Positions 51,301 through 59,726 of a stretch of 64,000 nucleotides of DNA are shown one piece after another. The first letter of the stretch is position 1, and every line of letters starts with the position of its first letter. The stretch spans positions 4,041,754 to 4,105,753 of the forward strand of contig NZ_CP073100.1 in the NCBI RefSeq assembly GCF_018137965.1, read 5' to 3'. Source of the stretch: Luteolibacter ambystomatis. GTDB lineage: Bacteria; Verrucomicrobiota; Verrucomicrobiia; Verrucomicrobiales; Akkermansiaceae. Under the pieces are notes generated by a model that did no database searches, was not told where the DNA came from, and was given only the letters and a program-made list of their open reading frames with translations. The position numbers and the translations under genes are program-made.

Positions 51301-53334
51301 GTATCCCGGAACGGTGGGCGAGAACCCGAGCGAATGGCCCGCGCCATCGACCTGGTCGAAGTGCAGGAACATCACATCCGGATTCGCGGACGAGAGATTC
51401 GCCACCGCCTTGGCTGCCACATCGTTGTCACGGAGTGCGTAGCTCGATCCGCTGCCTTTCGCATGGTAGCCGAAGTAGCCCGGCTGCGCCGCCACCGTGT
51501 AGTCCTCGATCCAGCTCCAACTCGCGATCGAGCTGACATAGGTGCCCGGCTTCGTCTCGACCAGATGCCGGGCGAAGTGGGGTGCCTGGCTGACCATGTA
51601 GGAGCCCACCGTCGCCGGCTGGTCATAGGGTGGCGAGGAGTTGTCCACGACATGGTGGACGTTCGTATAGGTACCGGTGAGAATGCTGGTCCATCCCGGC
51701 CCCGAAATGGTCGGCTGCTGGGTCGGGGTGCCGAGGTCGCCACCCGCGTGCGCGTTCCAGGTGACGGTGCCGTTCGCCACCAGTCCGGCGATGTTCGGCG
51801 CATTGCCGGTCTCCACCTGCTGCTTGAGCGCATCGGCGCGGCAGCCATCCATGCCGATGACAAGCACATGCTTGTCATCATAGAGATTCAAGGGCGGGCC
51901 ACCGGGCGTATAAACGAGCACCAGATTGTTTCCGGATGCCTGCACCGCCCAGGTGCCGGTGCCGCTGAAGCCGGTGGTGGTCACAGTGACATTGTCCGCC
52001 GTGAGGCCGGTGGGCACGGCACTGGCGGCGATCAGCGTGAAGCTCTTCGAAGTCTCGCTGAAGCCGGTCATGCCGGTTCCATTGACACGCACGGTGAACT
52101 TCGAAGCCGTGGTGGCGGTCAGGGACAACGCGCCGGAGGTGAGCGTATCGGAACCGGCGCCCGCACTGCCGTTCCAATCCGTGATCTGACAATCATAAGC
52201 CGACCCCGGGGCCAGCGTCAGCGCACCGGTGGTGAGCGTGCCGGTTCCCGTCACGCCGGGAGCCACCGAGCCATTCACCACCACCGGGCGGTTGATCGTG
52301 CCGGTGCCTGCCAGCGTCGCTCCGCTCTGGACGGTGACGGCATTCGCCGAACTGGAGAGCGATCCGGTGACAACCAACGTACCCGCACCGACCGAACTGG
52401 TGCCGGACCAGGTATTTGCCGCAGACAAGGTGAGTGTGCCCGTCCCCGACTTGGTGAAGGTATTGCTGCCGCTGATCACGCCGCTGGCGGTCACCGCATT
52501 GGCACCGGTGTCGAAGACTGTCGCGGTGCTCAGTGTGGTCGCATGCGTGTAGGTCATCGCATTGCTGAAGATCAGCTTGGACCCGCTGTTGGCGTTGTAG
52601 GTCACCGTGTTGGAGGTGCCTCCAAAAGCCGCATCCGAATCGATCTGCAGGCTCCCGCGGTTGACCTGGACCTTTCCCGTGAAGGTGTTTGTGCCGCTCA
52701 GGCGGAACAGGCGGCTGGTATCACCGGAAGTGCCATTGTCGAAATACAGGATCGTGCCCGCACCACCGCCGCTGATCGTGCCGGAAAGCGTGTAAACGTC
52801 CGTGCTGCCACCCGCATTGGAGAACCGGCGGTTGGTGGTGGCCGAGTCATTCGGCAGGACAATGTTGTTCGCCACCGTCTTGCTACCCGCGGTGAAGTGT
52901 ACGAGGTTCGATCCGGTGCCGCTCGCCGCGCCGCTGCCGATGGTGAGCGTACCGCCGCCGAGAGCCCCCGCATTGCCCACGGTGATGCTGCCGCCGTTCA
53001 GAGCAACAGAGGTGAAGGCGTTCGCCGAGTTCAGCGTCAGCGCGCCGGTGCCCGCCTTCGACAAAGTGCCGCCGATGCTTCCCCCGGAGAATGTATAGGC
53101 GCCGTTCGCCGTGATGCTGGTGGAGGCGGGGGAAACGCCACCTGCCACCACGGTCACCGTTTCACCGGTGGTTCCGGAAAAGGTGGCATCATTGCCGTTG
53201 GCAAAGATGGCTCCACCGGTCCAGTTGGCGTCGGTGGTATTCCAGGCGTTGTTGGAGTTCGCATCGTCCCAAACCACCGTGGCGGCCAGGAGGGGTTGGA
53301 AAGAAAGGGCAACAAAACAGAGGATCGAGCGCAT
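48340..53334 (-). CDS. Giant beta-strand repeat protein with an inserted alkaline-phosphatase-superfamily domain
   Basis: 1664 residues with signal peptide (MRSILCFVALSFQPLLAATV). Residues ~20-475 are PATR-type repeats (VVWDDANSNNAWNTTDANWT opening, then LSKAGTGALTLNSANAF units). Residues ~482-775 form a phosphodiesterase/nucleotide pyrophosphatase-like domain: VLVIGMDGCRADAL, nucleophile region GPGWTSILTGTYTN, HFDQVDGAGHSLGF and ITADHGGNGVSHGG. A fresh copy of the repeat opening (RVWDDANANNNWNTTDANWT) and ~640 residues of repeats follow, then a DADGDG-like calcium motif (NADPDGDGLMNGIE) and a C-terminal domain ending KLFVRLTVTLP. No PEP-CTERM. The inserted domain is a homologue of the proteins at 62789-63802 and 63882-64000. 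Confidence 0.9.
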   Translation of the reverse strand: MRSILCFVALSFQPLLAATVVWDDANSNNAWNTTDANWTGGAIFANGNDATFSGTTGETVTVVAGGVSPASTSITANGAYTFSGGSIGGTLSKAGTGALTLNSANAFTSVALNGGSITVGNAGALGGGTLTIGSGAASGTGSNLVHFTAGSKTVANNIVLPNDSATTNRRFSNAGGSTDVYTLSGTISGGGAGTILYFDNGTSGDTSRLFRLSGTNTFTGKVQVNRGSLQIDSDAAFGGTSNTVTYNANSGSKLIFSNAMTYTHATTLSTATVFDTGANAVTASGVISGSNTFTKSGTGTLTLSAANTWSGTSSVGAGTLVVTGSLSSSANAVTVQSGATLAGTGTINRPVVVNGSVAPGVTGTGTLTTGALTLAPGSAYDCQITDWNGSAGAGSDTLTSGALSLTATTASKFTVRVNGTGMTGFSETSKSFTLIAASAVPTGLTADNVTVTTTGFSGTGTWAVQASGNNLVLVYTPGGPPLNLYDDKHVLVIGMDGCRADALKQQVETGNAPNIAGLVANGTVTWNAHAGGDLGTPTQQPTISGPGWTSILTGTYTNVHHVVDNSSPPYDQPATVGSYMVSQAPHFARHLVETKPGTYVSSIASWSWIEDYTVAAQPGYFGYHAKGSGSSYALRDNDVAAKAVANLSSANPDVMFLHFDQVDGAGHSLGFSPTVPGYMTAIQNVDTLVGNVLGAIAARPNYASEQWMVIITADHGGNGVSHGGQSAGERTITFLVSGGGVPVGVSTASPGHGAVPATLMRYLGLSIPAAWNLAEDGFITGPTFAAVRSGGSAQLAWTMPAAGVPGLTGFELRRNGATVGTYTLAQSSATDLTPDGGANNYELVLLGTAEATLKQSLFIPGGNQRVWDDANANNNWNTTDANWTEGAVFANGNDAFFAGATGEVVAVDAGGVTPAAITISGAGSYTFSGGSILGGTLAKTGAGTLTLSSANAFPSVSLSAGPDSQSAGAVNVGSFGALGAGTVTLANASSMTAFYFAPALGSGTLANNIVLSSPVSAVTTRLLADETNVTVTLSGILSGGNANQELLIDNDSSSSDVGKIRLTNVSNSFTVSRIRMNRGGLVVTSDAALGNASNGLALDVSSNLANSGLVMEGAVTLGSTRPINILSQTVIDTQATADTVKGAITYGAQLVKRGSAALRLEGAGTGTGGISLVEGSLTPVVATAFGTGTLSVSTTAAAGFLDATALPATSTLANAIVLPSDSAGVLRTVLMTSGAGKQLELSGVISGGGANTTLYLNTSTTGDTAAVFLLSGTNTFTGKTQLNRGSLSITSNAALGATANSLMIDANTGSKLSFLAPMSFTHPVALSTETIFDTAANAVDMTAVLSGSAAWTKNGTGTLTLSGANTHTGGIAVAVGKLQVTGTLASSSNAVVVSTGATLGGTGTINRPVTINGTLAPGATIGTLAIGNTLTLGTGSAVAFDLANWTGAAGSGYDTISTNAVNITATSGSKLTVNVNAAGLVNFTESPRTFVIASAASAPTGLVAGNWAVAVSGFSGTGTWTLQASGNNLVLAYNPAGMSGYAAWAANKLTVGQDPAFNADPDGDGLMNGIEFVLGTEPGSGITNSLPMLQDTGDNIVFTFRRTHDSESLDPHVETSESLAGGSWTPVTTGISVQADGETADMVTVTIPKTARTKLFVRLTVTLP

Positions 53335-53412
53335 GAACGTGGGGTTTTGAAAACCTGTCGCCGAACAAACCTTACGGAATCGTCACCGTGAAGTGGCAGG
53401 AACGCCTAAAGC

Positions 53413-53517
53413 ATTGACATATTTGCTCCCACCCATCGTCCATACCACAAGCGGTTGGGCTTCATACGGCACCCGCATCCGTTCCCGATTTGAGAACTTG
53501 GCAAGAGTGTTTGGCAA
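53413..53517 (+). promoter_or_regulatory. Regulatory region between giant repeat protein and second XylR-type regulator
   Basis: The 202-nt divergent gap 53335-53536 holds ATTGACATATTTGC (53413-53426), shared with the other regulator, and a direct repeat TTGGCAA at 53498-53504 and 53511-53517 (13-bp period) just in front of the regulator start. The direct repeat is what an AraC-type protein would bind, suggesting autoregulation; this is inference. Confidence 0.35.
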
Positions 53518-53536
53518 ATTTACAACCCGCCCGCAC

Positions 53537-54751
53537 ATGAGACGCCGCAACTCCAGCCTGCCGGAACTGAAACGCCGCTACCGCGTGGGGGTGCGGTTGA
53601 TCGACTGGTCGCAGGGTTTCGGCTACCGGTTGTTCCCCGGCATTCTGGAGGTCGCGCGTTCCGGCAATGATCTCGAACTCGAATTCGAGCAACCCAGCGG
53701 AGGGGATCTCGCGCCCGTCCGTATCGACGAATCCTGGGAAGGCGACGGCCTGCTGGTGTATCGCTATACGGCTGCCGAAGCGGTGGCGTGGAAGCGCAAG
53801 GGCATCTCGGTGGTGAACCTGAGCGCGGAGCATCCGCTGAACTGCCCGGTCTTCCCGCGCGTGACCCTCGACAACGATGCCGCCGGCACGATGGCCGCCC
53901 GCCATTTGCTCACGCTCGGTCTGAAGCGCTTCGCCTACTGGCACGATCCACACCGCCGCTATTCGACGGAGCGGCTGGAATCTTTCCGCCGGGAAATCAG
54001 CCGCAGCGGCTATGACGTGCAGGTGCTGGAAGTTCCCGCTTCCCACTATCCCGATGCCAGCCGCGCGGCGAAGATCGAGGATCTCGCCTGGCGTCTGCTG
54101 GCAAAGCTGGAGCCGCCCACCGGGCTCTTCACCAAGGATGACATCTCCGCGGTCTGCGCGGTACGGGCGCTGGCCACCTTGGGACTACGCTGTCCGGAGG
54201 ACGTGCCGGTGCTCGGCGTGGCGGATGACATGGTACACTGCAGCATCACCCGCCCGGCGCTCAGCAGCGTACGCTATCCGGGCCGCCTGATCGGCAGCCA
54301 GGCCGCCCAGTTGCTGGTGCGCATGATGCAGGGCGAGGTGGTGCCGGAGGGCACCCGCATGCTGGTCAAGCCGGTACAACTGACCCTGCGGGAATCCACC
54401 GGCCTGGTGGAGCTTCCCGATGAAGTGGTGACCAAGGCGATGCGTTTCATCCGCGCGACGGTGCCGGAGCGCGGAGTGAGCGTGGAGGAACTGTGCCGCA
54501 CCGCCGGTGTCTCCCGAGAGCTTCTGCGGCAACGCTTCCAAGCCGTCCTGGGACGCACTCCGAAGGAAGAGATCGACCGCCAGCGCGCACAGATCGTGTG
54601 CGACAAGCTGCGGCGCACCGATTGGACGATCGACCGCATCGCCGGTGATCTGGGCTTCGGTGCGGCCGATGAACTCTGCCGCTTCTTCAAGCGCACCACG
54701 GGCACCACTCCCGGAGAATTCCGGCGCGGAGGATCGGCGAAGATCGCGTGA
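53537..54751 (+). CDS. AraC-family regulator with periplasmic-binding-protein-like sensor domain (XylR type)
   Basis: 404 residues from ATG 53537; the frame is open to 53393 but the extension covers the regulatory gap. Paralogue of the regulator at 47116-48315: same opening (YRVGVRLIDWSQGFGYRLFPG), same ligand domain (LTLGLKRFAYWHDPHRRYSTER; PTGLFTKDDISAVCAVRA; PVLGVADDMVHC), and same AraC domain (VEELCRTAGVSRELLRQRF; IDRIAGDLGFGAADELCRFF). Divergent from the giant phosphatase-repeat gene, so it probably controls it. It converges with the PAP2 gene, with 5 nt between stops. Confidence 0.92.
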   Translation: MRRRNSSLPELKRRYRVGVRLIDWSQGFGYRLFPGILEVARSGNDLELEFEQPSGGDLAPVRIDESWEGDGLLVYRYTAAEAVAWKRKGISVVNLSAEHPLNCPVFPRVTLDNDAAGTMAARHLLTLGLKRFAYWHDPHRRYSTERLESFRREISRSGYDVQVLEVPASHYPDASRAAKIEDLAWRLLAKLEPPTGLFTKDDISAVCAVRALATLGLRCPEDVPVLGVADDMVHCSITRPALSSVRYPGRLIGSQAAQLLVRMMQGEVVPEGTRMLVKPVQLTLRESTGLVELPDEVVTKAMRFIRATVPERGVSVEELCRTAGVSRELLRQRFQAVLGRTPKEEIDRQRAQIVCDKLRRTDWTIDRIAGDLGFGAADELCRFFKRTTGTTPGEFRRGGSAKIA

Positions 54752-54756
54752 CGAAA

Positions 54757-55569
54757 TCATGCCGCCCGGCAGGCGGCGATGCGGCGGGCCCGCTGGGTCA
54801 AGCGCCGCAGACGCATGCCGGAAGTGCAGCCGATCATGGCACCGAGCCAGATTCCGGCGACTACATCCGACGGATGATGATACATTCCGACCGCACGTGA
54901 ACCGCCGATCACCAGCGTGCAAGCGGTCAGGGGAATCCCCGCCCATGGCGCGGCCATCAGGACAGGGCCGGATCCGGCGGCGGCGAATGAGGAATGACCG
55001 GAGGGGAAGCTGTTGTAGTTCGCATCCAAGGCCGGACCGACACAGGACCATGGCTGAAGATGCTGGCGTGTCATTTCGCGCGGCCGCACCCGGCCCACGC
55101 CGATCTTCACCACCCGGGCAGCGGCACCCACAACCAGGGAGGAGACCAGCACGCTCACCGCCAGGCGACGGATGAACGGCGAACGCTTCACCGAGTGAAT
55201 GGCGGAAAGGATCACGAAAATGAGCAACGAGAATCCGAAATCTCCCGCCACATTCACCCAGCGGCAGAAATTGATCGTCCCGAGGGCCTCGGGGGGAGGA
55301 CAGCTGCGGAGATGGGTGAGGATCCCCTGCAGCCACGGACCATCCACCTTCCACATCATCAGCAGGCTGACGACCACTCCGGCAAGGGTCCACTGCTTGA
55401 GAGAGCCGCTCGTCCACTCTTCGACCAACCCACGCCACTCGCGGAGCACATCCCTGCGGAATCGCCGGTAAGCACTGGTGCGCACCACCGGGCGCTCGGG
55501 AGCGAACACGCCGGGAATCGGTACGGCGGAGGCGAGAAGATCAGGTTCCGGGGGGTCGATGGTGTCCAT
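54757..55569 (-). CDS. PAP2-family membrane phosphatase
   Basis: 270 residues from ATG 55569. Several membrane helices and the three motifs of the phosphatidic acid phosphatase type 2 family: KIGVGRVRPRE (KxxxxxxRP), SFPSGHSSFAA (PSGH) and GGSRAVGMYHHPSDVV (SRxxxxxHxxxD). Such enzymes dephosphorylate lipid phosphates (phosphatidic acid, undecaprenyl diphosphate, lipid A) on the outer face of the membrane. It stands in the phosphorus-related region but its substrate is not evident. Upstream ORF to 55758 is not used because it has no protein-like composition. Confidence 0.92.
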   Translation of the reverse strand: MDTIDPPEPDLLASAVPIPGVFAPERPVVRTSAYRRFRRDVLREWRGLVEEWTSGSLKQWTLAGVVVSLLMMWKVDGPWLQGILTHLRSCPPPEALGTINFCRWVNVAGDFGFSLLIFVILSAIHSVKRSPFIRRLAVSVLVSSLVVGAAARVVKIGVGRVRPREMTRQHLQPWSCVGPALDANYNSFPSGHSSFAAAGSGPVLMAAPWAGIPLTACTLVIGGSRAVGMYHHPSDVVAGIWLGAMIGCTSGMRLRRLTQRARRIAACRAA

Positions 55570-55708
55570 TTCCAAAATGGATTTACACCAATGCAAAACG
55601 CCCTCTGCCAGTGCAGGAGTATGACAAAATGGTAATACGCCCGGGCCCTCACAACGTCCCTTGCCCTCTCTCCCCCCAACCGCAGGTCCGAGAACGGACC
55701 ACCTTGGC

Positions 55709-55749
55709 AAAAAAGGCCGGGCCCGTCCCCCTGAAAGGACCGGCCCGGC
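55709..55749 (-). terminator. Intrinsic terminator of the 1277-residue repeat protein gene
   Basis: Minus strand: GCCGGGCC pairs with GGCCCGGC (55742-55749 and 55716-55723), the stem extended by GGAC/GTCC after one mismatch, and followed by a run of six T (55714-55709). It lies about 32 nt after the stop at 55781. Confidence 0.8.
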
Positions 55750-55780
55750 GCGTTTCATCCATGAAAAATCCGAAGGGCTC

Positions 55781-58700
55781 TCAGGAGCCGCTCTTGGTTA
55801 CCTTGAGACGGACAAAGAGTTTGGGGTTGCCCGTCGTGGGGATGGTCACTTGCACCGTGTCCGCGGCCACATCATTTTCCGCAATCATCACCATGCCGCC
55901 GCTGGTCGCGCCGATCGGCACGTCGGTCCAGCCCGTCAGATCGCTGCCATATTGGACGGTCTGGGTGGTATCGAGCTCCGAGGCATCGCTGCGGCTGTAG
56001 ATGAAGAGGAGGTTGGATCCGCTCTGCTGGGTGGTGGGGGCGATGGCGGTGCCATCCATCAAGGTGGGATTGCCGCCCAACACGTACTCCAGAAGGTTCG
56101 GCGTGCCATCGTTGTCATAGTCATCGAGCACGCCGCGCTTGTTCGCCGGCAGCGAGCCGAAGCTGTTCGCCCAGTTGTCGAAGGGAGTGCCCAGCGCATA
56201 CACCAACTCGAGCTGGTTGCCGTTGACCTGCAGCTTCCATGTGCCGATTCCGCTGAAACCGGTGGTAGTCACCGTCCAGTTGTCCAGGGCGAGGCCGCTC
56301 TGGGTGCCGGTGGCGATGACGAAGGTCTTGTTGGCATCGGTGAAGTTCACCATCGTGGAAGCATCCACAACCACGGTCAGCTTCGATGCGGCCGTGGCGG
56401 TAATGGCCACCGCGGTGGAAGCAAGCTGGTCGTAGCCCGTGCCTGCGGCACCGGTCCAATCTCCGATTTGGAAGGCATAGGTGGAACCCGCACCAAACGT
56501 GGTGGTGTTTCCTACCGTCAGCGTGCCCACGCCATTGCCCGGAGCGAGCGTGCCATTCACCGTGACCGGACGGTTGATCGTGCCGATGCCCGCGAGTGTG
56601 CCGGGTACGGCCACGGTGAGGGCGGACGCCGAGGTGGACCAGGTGCCATCCACCTGGAGGGTTCCCGCGGCAATGGAAGAAACCGCCGTGGTCGTCATGG
56701 CGGCGGGCATGATCAAGCGGCCGGTGCCTTGCTTGACGAAGCGACCCGCACCACTGACCGGGCCGAGGATCGTGCCCGTGAATGCCTGCACGTCGATCGG
56801 ATCGTCATTGCCACCCAGTTCGATCGCGCGGGTTGCCGCGAGCACGATATTGTCAGCGCCAAAGCGCAGGGCTCCGTTCAAATTCTCCGACTCGTGACGG
56901 ATGCCGTTGGCAGGATTTCCCAATGCCTCGTTCGAGGTGAAGACCAGCGAGCCGCGCCAGATTTCCACCCGGCCCTGGAAGTCGTTCGCCGGGTTTTCGA
57001 GGGTCAGCACGTTGTTGTGGTTTCCGCCCACATTGGAGTCCACCAGGCGGTAGGTTTGTCCGGCGGTTCCACCGCTGATCTTTCCAGTCAACCGCACCGT
57101 GGTCGCTGACGTGGGAGCGGTGGTGATGAACTGCTGCTGGCCGGTCGCGGGCAACGTGAAATCATGCGAAACGGTGGTTGTGGTGCCGTTGCCGAAGTTG
57201 AACGCGAGCTGGCCGCCATTGAAGACCACCGGGCTGCCAGCCAGCGCATCCGGATTCGCCATCACCACGGACCCCGCGGTAATCGTCGTCGCACCCGTGA
57301 AGGTGTTCGTGCCGGACAAGGTCAGCGCACCCGCCCCGAGCTTGGTCAGGGTGCCGGCCCCGCTGATGGGCGCTGCAATGGTCGTGGCCGAGCTGCGGTT
57401 CACAATCAGGCTGGTGTCCACCTGGAGGCTGCTGGGATTGGCTCCGATGGAGCCGGTGGTGCCGCCATTGCCAACCTGCAGGGCACCCGTCGCGACCCAA
57501 ATGAAACCGGAGGAGTTGATGTCCCCCGTCAGCACCGTGGTGCCGGTGCCCGATTGGGTGATGGTGCCCGAGCCCGTCACCGAGTTTGGAAACACGGCCG
57601 TGTCCGACCGGTTGAACACCAGGCTGGCGTTGTTTGCGACCGGCCCCGTTCCCAGGCTGCCGGACGTTCCTCCATTGCCGATCTGCAGGATGCCCGCGGT
57701 GATGGTGGTCTGGCCCGTGAGGGTGTTGGTATTGTTCACCACCACGGTGCCACCGCCGGTGATGCTCAAGGTGCCGTTGCCATCAAGGCTGCCGGATCCG
57801 GAGAGCGTGTAGGTGTTGCTGGCGTTGCTGAATACCACGCTGCTCGGCTGGAGCGTGCCGGACAGCACCGGCGTGAAGTTCGACGCGCTGTCATCGAAAA
57901 ACACGGCGTCCTGCTGGAAGAAGGCATCCCCGCTGCCACCATTGAGCCAGTTCTGCGCGGTGGTATCCCAGGACGTCCCATTCGCTCCGGTCCACACGAG
58001 GTTCCCGATCACGCCATTGAAGGTCACGCTGATCACGCTGTTGGTGCCGGTGCCATAGTCCACCGTCCCGGCGAGACGGCTGCCGCCGAGTCCGGTGAAG
58101 GTCACCGGCGGATGCGCGGAAAGGGTGCCGGTGTAGTTCACCAGATTGTACGGCACGCCGACATTGGGGGCCGCAAGCACGTTCACCATGATGCCCCCGC
58201 CGGTGGTGGTGTAGTTGCCGGTGAGATTGAGAGTGTCCTTGCTGCCGGCCGAGACATCCAGGGACAGGTTGCCAGCGGACTGCGTGAGCGAAGCGGCGGT
58301 GTAGGTGCCGATCGGATCGGCGGCGGCACCGAATTTGAAGGTGCCTCCGTTGATCGCGATCGTTCCGGCCGCGGCCGAGGATCCCGTCACGTTCAAGGTG
58401 CCTGCATTGACGGTGGTGGCACCCGTAAAGGTATTCGCAGCGGAAAGCGTCAGGGTGCCGGTGCCACTCTGGACCAGGCTGCCCGTGCCGGACAAAACCG
58501 CCCCATAGGTCACGGCATCGCTCCGGTTGAACGAAAGCGTGGTGGCCGCACCGTTCGCATTCACCGGAGTGGTGATCGAGCCGGTGGTGCCGCCGTTGCC
58601 GACCTGCACGGTGCCGGCATTGATCTGCAATCCGCCGGTGCCGGAGCCCGTGCCGTTCAGGATCAGATTGCCGGTACCGGTCTTGATCGTCTGGCCGGTG

Positions 58701-59614
58701 ACGGTCATGGGACCATCAATGCGGCTGCCGGTGAACGCCTGCGTGTTGATCACCGTGGTCGTGGCCACCGTCACGGCGCGCGCGCTGTTCAGGGTGATGT
58801 TGTCCGCGCCGAAAATCAGGCCGGTGCCATCCGCGGTATTGGTGACGTCGAGAGTAAGGTCGTTGTTCGCGTTTCCGAGCGCGCCGTCGCTGGTGAATTC
58901 AAGTCCGCCCCGGTTGATGAGGAAGCGGCTCATGGTGAACGTATTGGAGGCGTTCGTGAACTTGAACCGACCCACACCCGCAGCCGTGTTGTTGTCCAAG
59001 CGGAGGGTGGCCGAAGCATTGCCTCCGGTGATCAATCCCGAGAAGGTCGTGATACGGCCGCCGGCACTTCCCGAAAAGCGGGTCTCCACGTTCGCGGTCG
59101 GCAACGTGATGGCATTTGTCAGCGTGCCGGTCGCACCGAAGAACAGCGGCGTGATGCCCGCCGTGTAGGTAAACGAAATCGGACCGGCGCCGAGCGCGGT
59201 GTAATTGCCGCCGCTGACCAGCGCGGTGGAAATGGCACCCGTGGTCTGGGACAGGGTTCCGGAGGAAATCCCCACCGAGGAGAAACTGTTGGCGGCGGAA
59301 AGGGTCAGAGTCCCGGTGCCGCCTTTGGCAAGGGTTCCACCCAGGATCGAGCCACCGCTGAGGGTGTAGCTGCCGTTGCCGGTGATGGCGGTGGACGCGG
59401 GGGTCACGCCCGCGGCATCAACGGTGACCGTTTCTCCGGTGGCCGCGCCGAAAGTGGCGCTGTCACCGTTGGTGAAAACCGAGGCACCACCGGTCCAGTT
59501 CGCATCGGTGGTGTTCCAGTTGTTGGTAGGCCCGGCTTCGTTCCATGTGACACTGGCGGCCATGGAGGGGGAAGCGGAGAGAAGAAAGCAGAAGAAGAGG
59601 CGGGAAGGTTTCAT
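55781..59614 (-). CDS. Giant autotransporter-type beta-strand repeat protein
   Basis: 1277 residues from ATG 59614 (signal MKPSRLFFCFLLSASPSMAA). Opens with VTWNEAGPTNNWNTTDANWT and a long series of PATR-type beta-strand repeats (LTLSAANTFTGATTVNAGTL; TTGSIGANPSSLQVD; GTLTKLGAGALTLSGTNTF). Close to the 773- and 1664-residue proteins, with near-identical stretches (for example ADNITLNSARAVTVATTTV). The C-terminus (LGSLPANKRGVLDDYDNDG, then a domain ending PKLFVRLKVTKSGS) resembles that of the 1664-residue protein; no PEP-CTERM or autotransporter barrel is seen. A large surface or secreted protein; function unknown. Confidence 0.9.
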   Translation of the reverse strand: MKPSRLFFCFLLSASPSMAASVTWNEAGPTNNWNTTDANWTGGASVFTNGDSATFGAATGETVTVDAAGVTPASTAITGNGSYTLSGGSILGGTLAKGGTGTLTLSAANSFSSVGISSGTLSQTTGAISTALVSGGNYTALGAGPISFTYTAGITPLFFGATGTLTNAITLPTANVETRFSGSAGGRITTFSGLITGGNASATLRLDNNTAAGVGRFKFTNASNTFTMSRFLINRGGLEFTSDGALGNANNDLTLDVTNTADGTGLIFGADNITLNSARAVTVATTTVINTQAFTGSRIDGPMTVTGQTIKTGTGNLILNGTGSGTGGLQINAGTVQVGNGGTTGSITTPVNANGAATTLSFNRSDAVTYGAVLSGTGSLVQSGTGTLTLSAANTFTGATTVNAGTLNVTGSSAAAGTIAINGGTFKFGAAADPIGTYTAASLTQSAGNLSLDVSAGSKDTLNLTGNYTTTGGGIMVNVLAAPNVGVPYNLVNYTGTLSAHPPVTFTGLGGSRLAGTVDYGTGTNSVISVTFNGVIGNLVWTGANGTSWDTTAQNWLNGGSGDAFFQQDAVFFDDSASNFTPVLSGTLQPSSVVFSNASNTYTLSGSGSLDGNGTLSITGGGTVVVNNTNTLTGQTTITAGILQIGNGGTSGSLGTGPVANNASLVFNRSDTAVFPNSVTGSGTITQSGTGTTVLTGDINSSGFIWVATGALQVGNGGTTGSIGANPSSLQVDTSLIVNRSSATTIAAPISGAGTLTKLGAGALTLSGTNTFTGATTITAGSVVMANPDALAGSPVVFNGGQLAFNFGNGTTTTVSHDFTLPATGQQQFITTAPTSATTVRLTGKISGGTAGQTYRLVDSNVGGNHNNVLTLENPANDFQGRVEIWRGSLVFTSNEALGNPANGIRHESENLNGALRFGADNIVLAATRAIELGGNDDPIDVQAFTGTILGPVSGAGRFVKQGTGRLIMPAAMTTTAVSSIAAGTLQVDGTWSTSASALTVAVPGTLAGIGTINRPVTVNGTLAPGNGVGTLTVGNTTTFGAGSTYAFQIGDWTGAAGTGYDQLASTAVAITATAASKLTVVVDASTMVNFTDANKTFVIATGTQSGLALDNWTVTTTGFSGIGTWKLQVNGNQLELVYALGTPFDNWANSFGSLPANKRGVLDDYDNDGTPNLLEYVLGGNPTLMDGTAIAPTTQQSGSNLLFIYSRSDASELDTTQTVQYGSDLTGWTDVPIGATSGGMVMIAENDVAADTVQVTIPTTGNPKLFVRLKVTKSGS

Positions 59615-59726
59615 GAGAGAAGAGCGCTTTGGGAAGGCTCCAACCCTGCCCAGCTTGCTCCCTTCCCCACAATGGTCATTCCGCAAGATCTATTGGCCGT
59701 ATCGCCAAGCGACCGGGACCTTATTG

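Noticed and set aside
51160..53391. 743-codon open frame on the plus strand opposite the giant repeat protein
   Set aside because: Low-complexity Arg/Gly/Ala product with no domain; it mirrors the repeat structure of the real gene on the other strand, a usual effect of high GC at third codon positions.
48340..59614. CRISPR-like or tandem DNA repeats
   Set aside because: The repetition is at the protein level with variable spacing and diverged DNA; no uniform direct repeats with spacers exist.
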